The notes beneath the pieces were generated by a model, which did not search any database, was not told the origin of the DNA, and worked only from the letters and a program-made list of their open reading frames with translations. From JBHGBB01 sp041946755 (GTDB taxonomy: Bacteria; UBP4; UBA4092; JAOAEQ01), in NCBI GenBank assembly GCA_041946755.1, contig JBHGBB010000031.1:1-24688 (forward strand): 24,688 nt of DNA. Direction: 5' to 3'. Below, one piece after another: positions 8,309-16,363 of the stretch (position 1 is the first letter of the stretch; the number at the start of each line of letters is the position of its first letter). The position numbers were made by a program, and so were the translations under genes.

Positions 8309-8339
8309 AAATCAGATTGGCAGGCTGCCAATTTGATTT
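8309..8339. repeat. 31-bp inverted repeat (15-bp arms, one wobble)
   Basis: The arms 8309-8323 and 8325-8339 match as reverse complements at 14 of 15 positions. The exception is G8315 against T8333, a G-U pair in plus-strand RNA. The inner 17 bp (attggcag-g-ctgccaat) is perfect. It could be an operator for a dimeric regulator or a repeat. Its outer ten bases equal those of the hairpin at 20316. Confidence 0.65.
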
Positions 8340-8572
8340 CGGTATTGCCTGCTCCGGATAACTGTAGTATTACCAATATTTTTTCCTCGCTGAGGAAAGA
8401 TTAGCCGCTACCACTATGTCCACACTTCAATCCATATTTCAATCGTACTCTATTCCAGGTTATTACACTCCGACTGATTACCAAATAGCTATCGGGATGT
8501 AAATTGAACCGTTCAATTCGCATCCTGCTTCTTTATTACCCCCAGCATTCATGGTGCTATATTCCGGGGAGA

Positions 8573-8601
8573 GGAGCAAGCATTAAGTTACGGCTTGCTC
8601 C
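8573..8601. repeat. 9-bp stem hairpin, ggagcaagc type
   Basis: ggagcaagc (8573-8581) pairs exactly with gcttgctcc (8593-8601) across an 11-nt loop. No T-run follows on either strand, so it is not a standard terminator. It shares the GGAGCA start with the long hairpin at 19049. Confidence 0.55.
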
Positions 8602-8997
8602 CCACTCTGGTAAAGATGCAGGATAGTTATATCTGGAATCGACAAATATATATTGTATTATCGTCATCCGTGATGGTTTCACTGCAGCTTAGTCTTTTTT
8701 TGATTGCATCGCGACTATATTAGTTGTAATATAATTATTACGCTACAATGACTTATCCTATTGGTTAGGATTAATAGCGCAGGTAAAATGTAAACATGGG
8801 ACTCATATTTATCTATGAGGGCTTGTATTTATATCGGTATTATCCTAATAAAAACAAGGGTTGATAGTAGTATCAAGAATCAAACTGTGCTAAACTTCAT
8901 TAAAGAAAGAGTCATTGTAAATTCGTATTAGAACCTAAAAATTCGGATTACTAATGATCAATAAGTCGTTGTAAATCAGAGATAAAGAAGAAAAATA

Positions 8998-10341
8998 GTG
9001 AAAACGCAAAAAATAGTAGCGCCAGCTTTTAATGATAAAGAGTTACCAACCTATCTCGCTTGGATAGCTGATATTGAACGAAAAGCAGTTATTCCCTCAA
9101 AATGGACCTTGCTTATAACCAGCTATGTTCTTGCGGGAATCCAATGGGGAAGTTTTATAATTCCGCCATTAATCTTCAGTCTGCTGGTATTGTATGGGCT
9201 CAGCAACATTTTCTATTCCTATATCTATTATTTTCGTCGATATCGACGTCGCGAAATTCTATCGCTCAGCTATTTGTCATTAGCAGTCGATATCGTTGTC
9301 GTAACCCTGTTGATTTTTCTCACCGGACGGCAGGAAAGTCATGGTACCCTGCGCAGCGATTTTTATCTCCTCTATTTCCTGATTATCTTACGGGGGATAA
9401 TCCTTTTCCCGAATAAGACCATGAGTGTAGTGATAAATCTGATAATAAGTTTACTCTATATTTTTACGCTCGTAAGCACTGAACAGAATTTATCGTTTAT
9501 GGGATCGTATGATTTTATCTCGAAATTTATCTTAATCTGGGCGGTGATGTTAATCAGTTGGTTTATCTTAGAAATCGTTCGCAGCCAGCGAGAGAAAATC
9601 CAGGCTGATTTCGATCAGATGCGAGCGATGGAAGAGGTAATGCTCCGGAATGAAAAGCTCGCAAGTATGGGTGAAATTGCCGCGGGTATCGCCCATGAAA
9701 TCAATAACCCGATTGGCATAATTACCGCCAGCACGGATTATCTCCTGCGCCATAACCAAATTTCTACTGCTCAGCGCGATACGCTGAGTGTTATCCAGAC
9801 TGAGGCATCCCGCTGTAAGAAAATAATCAATCAACTGGTCCAGCTGACTTCTCCTACAGCAAATGCGGTTGAACCAGTTGACGTCAATGGAATTATCGGC
9901 GATACTATATTAGAGATACAACAACTACCATGTGAAAAAAATATCAAAATCCAAACCCAATTAGTATCTGACTTGCCATCGATCATCGCTAATCCAAGCT
10001 TATTACAACGTGCGATATACAATCTCATGCGTAATGCTTGTGAAGCGATGGTGGAAAAAGGTGGAGAAATAAGTGTTATTACTACTTTGGTAGAGGCGGA
10101 ATCAAGTCGAGAGATAGAGATTCGAATCCATGATACCGGAGTAGGGATACCGGTGGAAAATCAGAAACAGATTTTTACACCATTCTATACCACAAAATCA
10201 GACAATCTTGGCCTTGGATTAGCAGTAACGCATCGGATTATTGATTGGCATAAAGGTACGATTACCCTCGATAGTCGACCAGGCCAAGGGACGACGTTTA
10301 TTATTCGACTACCGGAGAAACAGCAGAAGATAGTAGAATAA
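8998..10341 (+). CDS. membrane sensor histidine kinase
   Basis: 447 aa. Residues ~30-200 hold about five to six hydrophobic segments and no evident large extracytoplasmic sensor domain, so the signal is probably sensed in or at the membrane. A short linker leads to the HisKA domain, with the H-box GEIAAGIAHEINNP and phospho-acceptor His233. The HATPase domain has the N-box NLMRNACEAM (342-351), G1 DTGVGIP (379-385), F-box FTPFYTTK and G2 GLGLAV (405-410). All catalytic boxes look intact. Start: GTG at 8998 behind AAAGAAG, with no better ATG nearby. An NtrC-type activator lies two genes downstream on the same strand and is the obvious partner. The kinase class (NtrB/AtoS-like) fits such a partner. 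Confidence 0.9.
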   Translation: MKTQKIVAPAFNDKELPTYLAWIADIERKAVIPSKWTLLITSYVLAGIQWGSFIIPPLIFSLLVLYGLSNIFYSYIYYFRRYRRREILSLSYLSLAVDIVVVTLLIFLTGRQESHGTLRSDFYLLYFLIILRGIILFPNKTMSVVINLIISLLYIFTLVSTEQNLSFMGSYDFISKFILIWAVMLISWFILEIVRSQREKIQADFDQMRAMEEVMLRNEKLASMGEIAAGIAHEINNPIGIITASTDYLLRHNQISTAQRDTLSVIQTEASRCKKIINQLVQLTSPTANAVEPVDVNGIIGDTILEIQQLPCEKNIKIQTQLVSDLPSIIANPSLLQRAIYNLMRNACEAMVEKGGEISVITTLVEAESSREIEIRIHDTGVGIPVENQKQIFTPFYTTKSDNLGLGLAVTHRIIDWHKGTITLDSRPGQGTTFIIRLPEKQQKIVE

Positions 10342-10380
10342 AAAAAACAGTAATCAAGTATAAAAAGGAAGAAAGCAGTT

Positions 10381-11370
10381 ATGAGTGTTAAGGAAGGTAA
10401 AAAACGCGAAATGGTATGTCCGCATACCGATTGCGTATTTTATTCAGGAGAACAAGTTTTGGTTGAAGGGGAATGGGTTCTGGTTAGCTATTGTTCTCAT
10501 TTAAATAATAATCTCATTGATAAGGGCACTAACTGTCGATTATATCATCTCAACTGGCAGAAACAACTTAATACCAATGAAAATCTGGCACCCAGTAATG
10601 GGAATAATGGAATCGAGACTATCCGCCGCCGTCGGATAGCCTTATTGAAAATGCTCCGCTGGACCGTCAATCAACTTGACGATGAAGAACGCGATATCGT
10701 CTTTGCATTTATCAATGAATTAAAACAGCTTGAAGAAGAGAAGTTTAAAACGAAGAAAACGAATGAACCGGAACCGCCGCTAAAAAGTATTCCCCCGGTA
10801 ATGAAACCGCCAACTAATGGAATTCCTGACAAAGAATTGTATATTCCTTCAAACTATGAAGAAGAAACACCGGATAACGGCAATCTCGATGAATTTGCTA
10901 TTGTTGAACAATCGATAAGTATACCGCCGCAACCGGAATCGCCGTCTGTTCCATCAGTGAATCTAGTAGAAAAGAAACCGGAGTATGCTGCAAATTCCCC
11001 GGAAGCAGTCGTCCAGCGGTTTATCGAGTGCTGGAATACCCAGGATTTCGAAACGGAATATGATTTGTTAAGTACACGACTCCAAATCATGCCGAAACCG
11101 GAATATAGTTTAAGTCGGCAACATGCTTTTGCCGATACGATGAAAAACCAGAATGAGGGTATCGTCCCAAAACAGAAATTAGAAGAGATAACGACTGCCA
11201 AAACCGAAGATAATTTTGCGTTCGTTGAATGTATCAAAAGCGAACCTGCCGGCAGGTTCGTTAAAGAATATCAACAATCATATTCACTCGTTCGCGAGAA
11301 TGGTAATTGGAAAATCAGTAAAATCCGGACTGCCTTGGTTCCTCGAGGGAGAAAAAGGAATCTTGAATAA
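10381..11370 (+). CDS. uncharacterised protein: Cys/His-rich N-terminus, NTF2-like C-terminus
   Basis: 329 aa, between the kinase (39-bp gap) and its presumed regulator (60-bp gap), so very likely part of the signalling operon. Residues 13-56 contain four cysteines and three histidines (C13, H15, C18, H40 after C38, C52, H56), consistent with a small metal site. A helical, charged stretch follows (~75-120), then a Pro/Glu/Ser-rich linker (~125-200). Residues ~207-325 look like an NTF2/SnoaL-type alpha+beta fold: EAVVQRFIECWNTQDFETEYDLLS near the start of the domain and SLVRENGNWKISKIR at its end. There is no signal peptide or membrane helix. A role as accessory or ligand-sensing component is inferred from position only. 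A 20-bp perfect palindrome lies inside the NTF2-like part. Confidence 0.75.
   Translation: MSVKEGKKREMVCPHTDCVFYSGEQVLVEGEWVLVSYCSHLNNNLIDKGTNCRLYHLNWQKQLNTNENLAPSNGNNGIETIRRRRIALLKMLRWTVNQLDDEERDIVFAFINELKQLEEEKFKTKKTNEPEPPLKSIPPVMKPPTNGIPDKELYIPSNYEEETPDNGNLDEFAIVEQSISIPPQPESPSVPSVNLVEKKPEYAANSPEAVVQRFIECWNTQDFETEYDLLSTRLQIMPKPEYSLSRQHAFADTMKNQNEGIVPKQKLEEITTAKTEDNFAFVECIKSEPAGRFVKEYQQSYSLVRENGNWKISKIRTALVPRGRKRNLE
11241..11260. repeat. 20-bp perfect palindrome inside a coding region
   Basis: The 20 bases are their own reverse complement, centred on cctgcc/ggcagg with cgaa/ttcg ends. They lie in frame in the NTF2-like domain and encode the SEPAGRFV region. They are more GC-rich than their surroundings. 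Confidence 0.75.
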
Positions 11371-11430
11371 GCTACTTCAATTCTCAATTCAAATTTAAGC
11401 ATTAATCCATCACTAATTTAATATCGCACT

Positions 11431-12849
11431 ATGGGCAAAGGTAAAATTCTTATCGTTGATGATGAACCGAATATGCGGAATATTCTTGGGACGGTTCTTC
11501 GTGAACAAGGGTACGATATTCGAACTGCTGCAGATGGTATTATCGCATTGCAGTTGCTTAAAGAAACGCCGGCTGATATCATAATCAGCGATATGCGGAT
11601 GCCGAAACTGAATGGGATGGAGTTATTACATGAAATCAAGCGATTATATCCCGATTCGGAAGTGATTATGGTAACCGCATATGGAACGGTAGAAACGGCG
11701 GTTGCAGCTATGAAAGCCGGGGCGTATGATTATGTATTAAAACCATGGGAAACCAATGACGAAATTATTTTACGGGTTGCAAAAGCCAGAGAACGGCAAG
11801 AATTGAAAGCTCGGAATTGGTATTTGGCTCAGGAAGTCGAACGGAAATATGAGTTCAATAATCTTATTGGTTCTACTGCAGTGATGCAGAAAGTATTCGA
11901 CTTGGTTAAAAAAGTCGCGCCTACCGATAGTACGGTCCTGATAACCGGAGAAAGTGGTACGGGAAAAGAGATTATAGCGAAATCGATTCATTACCATAGT
12001 CTCCGTCGGGATAAACCGTTTGTGAGTATCAATTGCGGTGGTATTCCCGAACCATTATTAGAAAGTGAGCTTTTCGGCCATGAGAAAGGGTCGTTTACCG
12101 GAGCGATTAGTCAAAAGAAAGGATTAATCGAATCTGCAGAAGGTGGAACCTTTTTTCTGGATGAAGTAGCGGAATTATCCCCAGCATTGCAAGTTAAATT
12201 GTTGCGGGTACTGCAAGAGAAAGAATATAAACGGGTTGGTGGATTGGAAAACCTGAAAGCGGATATCCGACTTCTAGCGGCTACAAATAAAGATTTGAAT
12301 GAAGCGGTCAAACAGAAAACATTTCGGGAAGATTTATTCTTCCGATTGAATGTGATCCCAATTCATCTCCCTGCGCTCCGCCAGCGGAAAGAAGATATTC
12401 CGTTATTAATCAATCGCTTTCTATCGGAAATAAATAAGAAACGAGGAAATAAGAAACCGATAAAAATCGTTGCAAACGTAGTTGCAGCACTTATGCGTTA
12501 CTCCTGGCCGGGCAATATCCGGGAACTCGAGAATCTAATCGAACAACTGGTAACCTTATCAGACAATAATACTATTACTCTAGCAGATTTACCGGTCCAT
12601 CTGGAAGCTGATATTGAAAGGAAGAATCAAACAAGTATTAATCTTGAGAAACTAGGGGAATTAGGCGAGTATCAAGAACAAAAAACGAAATTTGATAAAG
12701 TCTATTTTACCGCACTGTTAAAACAATACGAATGGAATATTACCGCGGCAGCGAAAGCGGCAAACATGAGTCGCCGGAATCTGCATCAGAAAATTAATGA
12801 TTTAGATCTTCGGCCGCCGTGGGAATTAGAGAAAGAGGATAAAACCTAA
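11431..12849 (+). CDS. NtrC-family sigma54-dependent response regulator
   Basis: 472 aa, the standard three-domain plan. Receiver (1-120): DDEP acidic pocket, phospho-acceptor Asp54 in SDMRMPKLNG, Thr/Lys in VTAYG and KPWE. AAA+ domain (~145-385): Walker A GESGTGKE (173-180), the sigma54-contact loop GSFTGA (220-225, Ser for the usual Ala), Walker B GTFFLDEVAEL, and LFFRLNVIPIHLP with the arginine finger region. C-terminal Fis-type HTH (~430-460): WNITAAAKAANMSRRNLHQKI. It should activate sigma54 promoters when phosphorylated by the upstream kinase. The ATG lacks a clear Shine-Dalgarno. The gene converges with cysK1, only 7 bp apart. Confidence 0.92.
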   Translation: MGKGKILIVDDEPNMRNILGTVLREQGYDIRTAADGIIALQLLKETPADIIISDMRMPKLNGMELLHEIKRLYPDSEVIMVTAYGTVETAVAAMKAGAYDYVLKPWETNDEIILRVAKARERQELKARNWYLAQEVERKYEFNNLIGSTAVMQKVFDLVKKVAPTDSTVLITGESGTGKEIIAKSIHYHSLRRDKPFVSINCGGIPEPLLESELFGHEKGSFTGAISQKKGLIESAEGGTFFLDEVAELSPALQVKLLRVLQEKEYKRVGGLENLKADIRLLAATNKDLNEAVKQKTFREDLFFRLNVIPIHLPALRQRKEDIPLLINRFLSEINKKRGNKKPIKIVANVVAALMRYSWPGNIRELENLIEQLVTLSDNNTITLADLPVHLEADIERKNQTSINLEKLGELGEYQEQKTKFDKVYFTALLKQYEWNITAAAKAANMSRRNLHQKINDLDLRPPWELEKEDKT

Positions 12850-12856
12850 ACCTGAT

Positions 12857-13786
12857 TTAGGATTGGATAAAAGCTGCTACACTGAGATACCGTTCACCGC
12901 TATCTGGAAGAATCACCACCACTGTTTTCCCATCTCCTAGTTTTTTCGCTACCTGAATTGCAGCAAAAGTAGCTGCTCCGGATGATATTCCTACAAACAA
13001 CCCTTCTTCGGTAGCAAGCTTTTGTGCTGTATGCATTGCATCTTTATCAGTAACACTGATAACTTCATCAATCAATTTCCGGTTTAATACTACCGGAATA
13101 AAACCGGCACCGAGCCCTTGAATATTATGTAATCCGGGTTCTTTTCCGGAAAGTACAGCGGAAGTTGCCGGTTCTACCGCGATAATTCTTACTGCCGGAA
13201 TTTTCTTTCTTAGATATGCAGCAACTCCGGTTAAGGTACCACCGGTACCAACTCCTATAACGACAGCATCAAGTTTACCTTTCAATGCTTTATAAATTTC
13301 AGGGCCGGTAGTATATCGATGGATTTTGGGATTCGCTTGATTCTTAAACTGCTGCGGCATAAATGCTCCGGGAGTGCTGGCGACAATCTCTTCAGCTTTT
13401 TGAATTGCACCTTGCATACTTTCTTTTCCCGGGGTTAATACCACTTGAGCTCCATATGCTTTAAGGAGTTTGATTCGTTCAACACTCATCGTATCCGGCA
13501 TAGTGAGAATCAACCGATATTTTTTTACTGCAGCAACCATCGCTAATCCGATACCGGTATTTCCACTGGTTGGTTCTACAATGGTACCACCGGGTTTTAA
13601 AAGACCGCGTTTTTCAGCATCGTTAAGCATGGCAATACAAATCCGGTCTTTAATACTACCACCCGGATTTTGCGATTCCAGTTTGGTATAAATTGTTGCT
13701 GAATCCGCAGGAACGATATAGTTTAATTTGACTAATGGAGTATTACCGATTAATTCCAGAACAGTATCTACTACTTTACGAGCCAT
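12857..13786 (-). CDS. cysK: cysteine synthase A-type, paralogue 1
   Basis: 309 aa, full-length fold-type II PLP enzyme. It would convert O-acetylserine (or a related activated serine) and sulfide to cysteine. Seen: Schiff-base Lys46 in NPGGSIKDR, substrate loop VEPTSGNTGIGLA, phosphate-cradle GVGTGGTLTG, and the late ILPDSGERYLS. It is the last gene of the 12.86-20.17 kb minus-strand run, starting only 5 bp after the UbiA stop, which suggests translational coupling because no separate Shine-Dalgarno is visible. Its stop is 7 bp from the convergent regulator stop. A second, diverged copy heads the same run. Whether O-acetylserine or O-phosphoserine is used cannot be read safely. Confidence 0.92.
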   Translation of the reverse strand: MARKVVDTVLELIGNTPLVKLNYIVPADSATIYTKLESQNPGGSIKDRICIAMLNDAEKRGLLKPGGTIVEPTSGNTGIGLAMVAAVKKYRLILTMPDTMSVERIKLLKAYGAQVVLTPGKESMQGAIQKAEEIVASTPGAFMPQQFKNQANPKIHRYTTGPEIYKALKGKLDAVVIGVGTGGTLTGVAAYLRKKIPAVRIIAVEPATSAVLSGKEPGLHNIQGLGAGFIPVVLNRKLIDEVISVTDKDAMHTAQKLATEEGLFVGISSGAATFAAIQVAKKLGDGKTVVVILPDSGERYLSVAAFIQS

Positions 13787-13791
13787 AGTTT

Positions 13792-14784
13792 TTATAATAT
13801 ATATGCAACTGCGAAGCCGATTTGGGCTAGAAACATCATACGATACATATGCTTCCAGGAAATATGGTTTTCATCGGTTGCGAGTTCTTCAGGTTTTCTT
13901 AACATGAGATAATCGACATAACCTCCCCAGATAGCGAGGATAAATCCGAGGATAATCAAAGCGATTTTGTTTCCGGTCAATATACCGGTAACCGCACCAA
14001 TCGGCATCAAGATCCAGGGGATAATAAAAAAAGACGAAATCATGATTGCACTCTTTTTAATCCCGTATTTTACCGGTAAGGTGATACATCCATACTTCTT
14101 ATCCCCTTCCAAATCGGCAAAATCTTTGGTAGTGGTTGCGCCTAATAAAAAGAGCCCGAAAATCAAACCGATATACCACGGCTCTTCAAGGAAGATGGTC
14201 AATCCGGCAGACCACCCGGCAACCTTCAACATCACTCCCCGGGGGATTGCAATAGTGATATTAGCGATAATCCCCAATCGTTTGGTACGTAACGGCGGTA
14301 CGGAATAGATATAAGTAAACACGGCCGCTATAAAGACTAGCCAGAAACATTCGTGTCTTCCTTCCGGTGATACCATCCATGCAAAAAGAAGCGCAATCAC
14401 ATAGAGTACCGCAGCATATATCTTAGCGGCTTTAATCGAGATGATTCCGGTGCATAATGGTCGATTGGGTTTATTAAATTTATCGATCGGTAAATCATAG
14501 ACTTGGTTCAGAACATTAGAAGCTGCATTCAGGATCGCGGCCATACAAGCGCCGAGAATAATATAATGTAAATCTTGCAGCCAATGTATTTCCTGAAGAA
14601 AACCGATTCCTTCCCGGTGCGCTCGTGAACCGACTGCAGTAATTCCACCGGAAATGAATCCTAATGCCGGCGCAACTAACGTAAACGGTCGGGCGAAATC
14701 CCAGAATAATTTTAGGTTTGAAACCCAGCTCGGTTCGGTAGCCTTCGGTTTCGGTTCCGAAACTTGATTGGTATTAATATTCAT
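13792..14784 (-). CDS. UbiA-family prenyltransferase
   Basis: 330 aa, polytopic with about eight to nine membrane helices after a 25-residue soluble N-terminus. The two Asp-rich Mg-diphosphate motifs are visible: NQVYDLPIDKFNKPNRPLCTG (NxxxDxxxD type) and KDFADLEGDKKYG. Between them YSVPPLRTKRLG is the conserved loop seen in chlorophyll, homogentisate and geranylgeranyl transferases. The enzyme should join a prenyl diphosphate to an aromatic, chlorin or lipid acceptor in the membrane. Good Shine-Dalgarno (AAAGGAT). It lies 24 bp downstream of a DUF92/VTE6-like gene and four genes downstream of the VTE5-like kinase gene (18423-19001), which suggests a salvaged prenyl diphosphate as donor. Acceptor unknown; quinone or glycerophosphate-type ether lipid synthesis are both possible. 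Confidence 0.85.
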   Translation of the reverse strand: MNINTNQVSEPKPKATEPSWVSNLKLFWDFARPFTLVAPALGFISGGITAVGSRAHREGIGFLQEIHWLQDLHYIILGACMAAILNAASNVLNQVYDLPIDKFNKPNRPLCTGIISIKAAKIYAAVLYVIALLFAWMVSPEGRHECFWLVFIAAVFTYIYSVPPLRTKRLGIIANITIAIPRGVMLKVAGWSAGLTIFLEEPWYIGLIFGLFLLGATTTKDFADLEGDKKYGCITLPVKYGIKKSAIMISSFFIIPWILMPIGAVTGILTGNKIALIILGFILAIWGGYVDYLMLRKPEELATDENHISWKHMYRMMFLAQIGFAVAYIL

Positions 14785-14808
14785 GTAATCATCCTTTATC
14801 CCACAATA

Positions 14809-15570
14809 CTATAGAACCTTTAATAAGAGAATTGCAATCGTGCCGGCAAGAACTGTATTCGTCAAATTCGTACCGAATTTTCCGAGCAGCTTTTTCTGTT
14901 CTAACTGAGAGCCCAAAACACTTTCAATAATATTGGCGATAATAACCGCAATGAGCGGATATTTAAATGCTTTTCTAAATGGCATTGGGCATTTGGATAA
15001 TAACAACCAATAGCCTAACAAGATAACAATAATGGCGGCGATTAACCCAGCGAGTGTACCTACCAGCGATACCGCACCTTCGGTTCCCGGTTTAACCCGT
15101 TTAGGTGGAATTAGAGTAAATGGTCGTTTCCCATACACTTGCCCGATTTCGCTCGAAACAGTATCGAATGCACCAGTAGCAAATGAGGCTACAAAACCTA
15201 ATAACATCGCTTTAAAGAAAAAACCGTTATACTCAGCGCCGGAAATATCTGCTATCCAAGCAACTAAGGCAAAAACCACACTGGGAAGACATTTCGCGAT
15301 AACATTGCTAAGTCCGCGAGCGCCTTCATCCGATTCTGCGACTCCTAGCGCCTGTTTGGATTGAAATCCGACTTTTGTTGCCAGTGTTCCCATAATAAAC
15401 ATGCTGAATAAGATTACATAACCTTGATAGCCAAGAAAATAATAGGTTAATATTCCAACAATCAATCCGCCGATAATCCCGGATTTCTGGACCGTTTTGG
15501 TATAATAAGCGATAGCCGCAATAATCCCGTTGATTAATATTGCGAAAACCAGAGAATGATTTAGTTCCAT
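14809..15570 (-). CDS. DUF92/TIGR00297 membrane protein, VTE6-like prenyl-phosphate kinase candidate
   Basis: 253 aa with about six to seven membrane helices. Family landmarks: SGIIGGLIVGILTYYFLG near the start, the EGARGLSNVIAKCLPS stretch, ATGAFDTVSSEIGQVYGKRP, and VKPGTEGAVSLVGTLAGL. The plant member VTE6 phosphorylates phytyl phosphate to phytyl diphosphate with CTP; most bacterial members are uncharacterised. Assignment as a prenyl-phosphate kinase rests on family and on the neighbouring UbiA and SEC59/VTE5-like genes. Good Shine-Dalgarno (AAGGAATT). It follows the UPF0280 gene by 52 bp and precedes UbiA by 24 bp. Confidence 0.82.
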   Translation of the reverse strand: MELNHSLVFAILINGIIAAIAYYTKTVQKSGIIGGLIVGILTYYFLGYQGYVILFSMFIMGTLATKVGFQSKQALGVAESDEGARGLSNVIAKCLPSVVFALVAWIADISGAEYNGFFFKAMLLGFVASFATGAFDTVSSEIGQVYGKRPFTLIPPKRVKPGTEGAVSLVGTLAGLIAAIIVILLGYWLLLSKCPMPFRKAFKYPLIAVIIANIIESVLGSQLEQKKLLGKFGTNLTNTVLAGTIAILLLKVL

Positions 15571-15622
15571 AGTTTAATTCCTTTTTGATTTTAAAGTATG
15601 GGTTTGATAGTACTTATTCTCG

Positions 15623-16342
15623 TTAGACCAATGTGATTTTTCCCCAGACCCCGAGTTTGTCTTGGATAGCGATTAATATTCCAAGCACTCCGTCGATTTG
15701 CTGACCGAACTCAATTGCCGCATTAATCTCCTGCGGTGTTTTGACTAAGTTGCCGACCGCAGTCGCTGCCGCATCGGCAAGCGTAGCCGTAGTTCCGATA
15801 ATCGTCACCGCATCGGCTTTTCCGAAACTTAACGACGGGCCGACAGTACTCGACGAAGTACATACTCCACAAGGAGTCAGCTCGGGTGGGATTTCGATAG
15901 CGATTTTATATGAAAACGGCGAGTTACCGGCATAAATCGACATTCGCCGTAGTTTATCGCTTCGAATATAAATATCACCTCCATTTTCGATAATCAGTTC
16001 ATGGCTAAATGCCGTTAAATCTTTACCTACATAATCGGCAATAGCACCGGCGACGGCTGCCATAGGTCCAACATGAGTACGTTGTGCTGCTAGAGCCATA
16101 TCTTTAGCAATAGCCGGCGCTAAATCCGATACTGGATACGGTACGAGACTCGTTTGAAATTCCGGTTGCTGGGCAATATATTCTTCAAGTTGATTGCGGT
16201 ACTTTAATATCGCTGCAGTAGTTTCTTTTTTCAGCTCTGATTCTGCAAGAATAAATAAATCGGTTTCTTTAATTGCTACTTCAAATCCGACTAAATCGGT
16301 TGCGGTGGTTTTCTTCCGATATGTCCGTTCTTGATATGCCAT
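15623..16342 (-). CDS. UPF0280 (COG2122) ApbE-related protein
   Basis: 239 aa, full family length. Recognised by THVGPMAAVAGAIADYVG, LIIENGGDIYIR, GVCTSSSTVGPSLSFGKAD and TLADAAATAVGNLV. The last resembles the ADAxxT-type signature of ApbE/FMN transferases. In methanogens and other anaerobes this family co-occurs with COG1900 and NIL/ferredoxin proteins and has been tied to sulfide-based homocysteine or sulfur metabolism; its exact chemistry is unclear to me. Here it directly follows NIL/ferredoxin with 21 bp between them, and its own ribosome site is weak, so coupling is likely. The context agrees with the published association. Confidence 0.85.
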   Translation of the reverse strand: MAYQERTYRKKTTATDLVGFEVAIKETDLFILAESELKKETTAAILKYRNQLEEYIAQQPEFQTSLVPYPVSDLAPAIAKDMALAAQRTHVGPMAAVAGAIADYVGKDLTAFSHELIIENGGDIYIRSDKLRRMSIYAGNSPFSYKIAIEIPPELTPCGVCTSSSTVGPSLSFGKADAVTIIGTTATLADAAATAVGNLVKTPQEINAAIEFGQQIDGVLGILIAIQDKLGVWGKITLV

Positions 16343-16363
16343 AACCTGGGTATATTAGCGCCT

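Larger units (their letters stand above)
8047..8997. other. 951-bp divergent intergenic region
   Basis: This region separates the acyl-CoA ligase (leftward) from the histidine kinase (rightward), so it should carry both promoters. I find no gene I can defend. A 65-codon frame at 8207-8404 (+) has no recognisable motif or good ribosome site. It contains a 31-bp dyad at 8309-8339, a 9-bp stem hairpin at 8573-8601, and a nested inverted repeat at 8741-8779 (outer cgcta/tagcg, inner atccta/taggat). I see no convincing sigma54 -24/-12 or sigma70 pair. Confidence 0.5.

Noticed and set aside
8281..8340. Sigma54 promoter (ttggca-n-ttg) in the kinase leader
   Set aside because: The GG and GC elements are not at the required spacing; the words belong to the dyad instead.
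8207..8404. 65-codon plus-strand frame in the long gap
   Set aside because: No recognisable motif, no convincing ribosome site, and the 31-bp dyad lies inside it; treated as non-coding.
8401..8520. tRNA-like T-loop words (ttcaatcc, ttcaatt)
   Set aside because: No flanking T-stem, acceptor stem or anticodon arm could be drawn.
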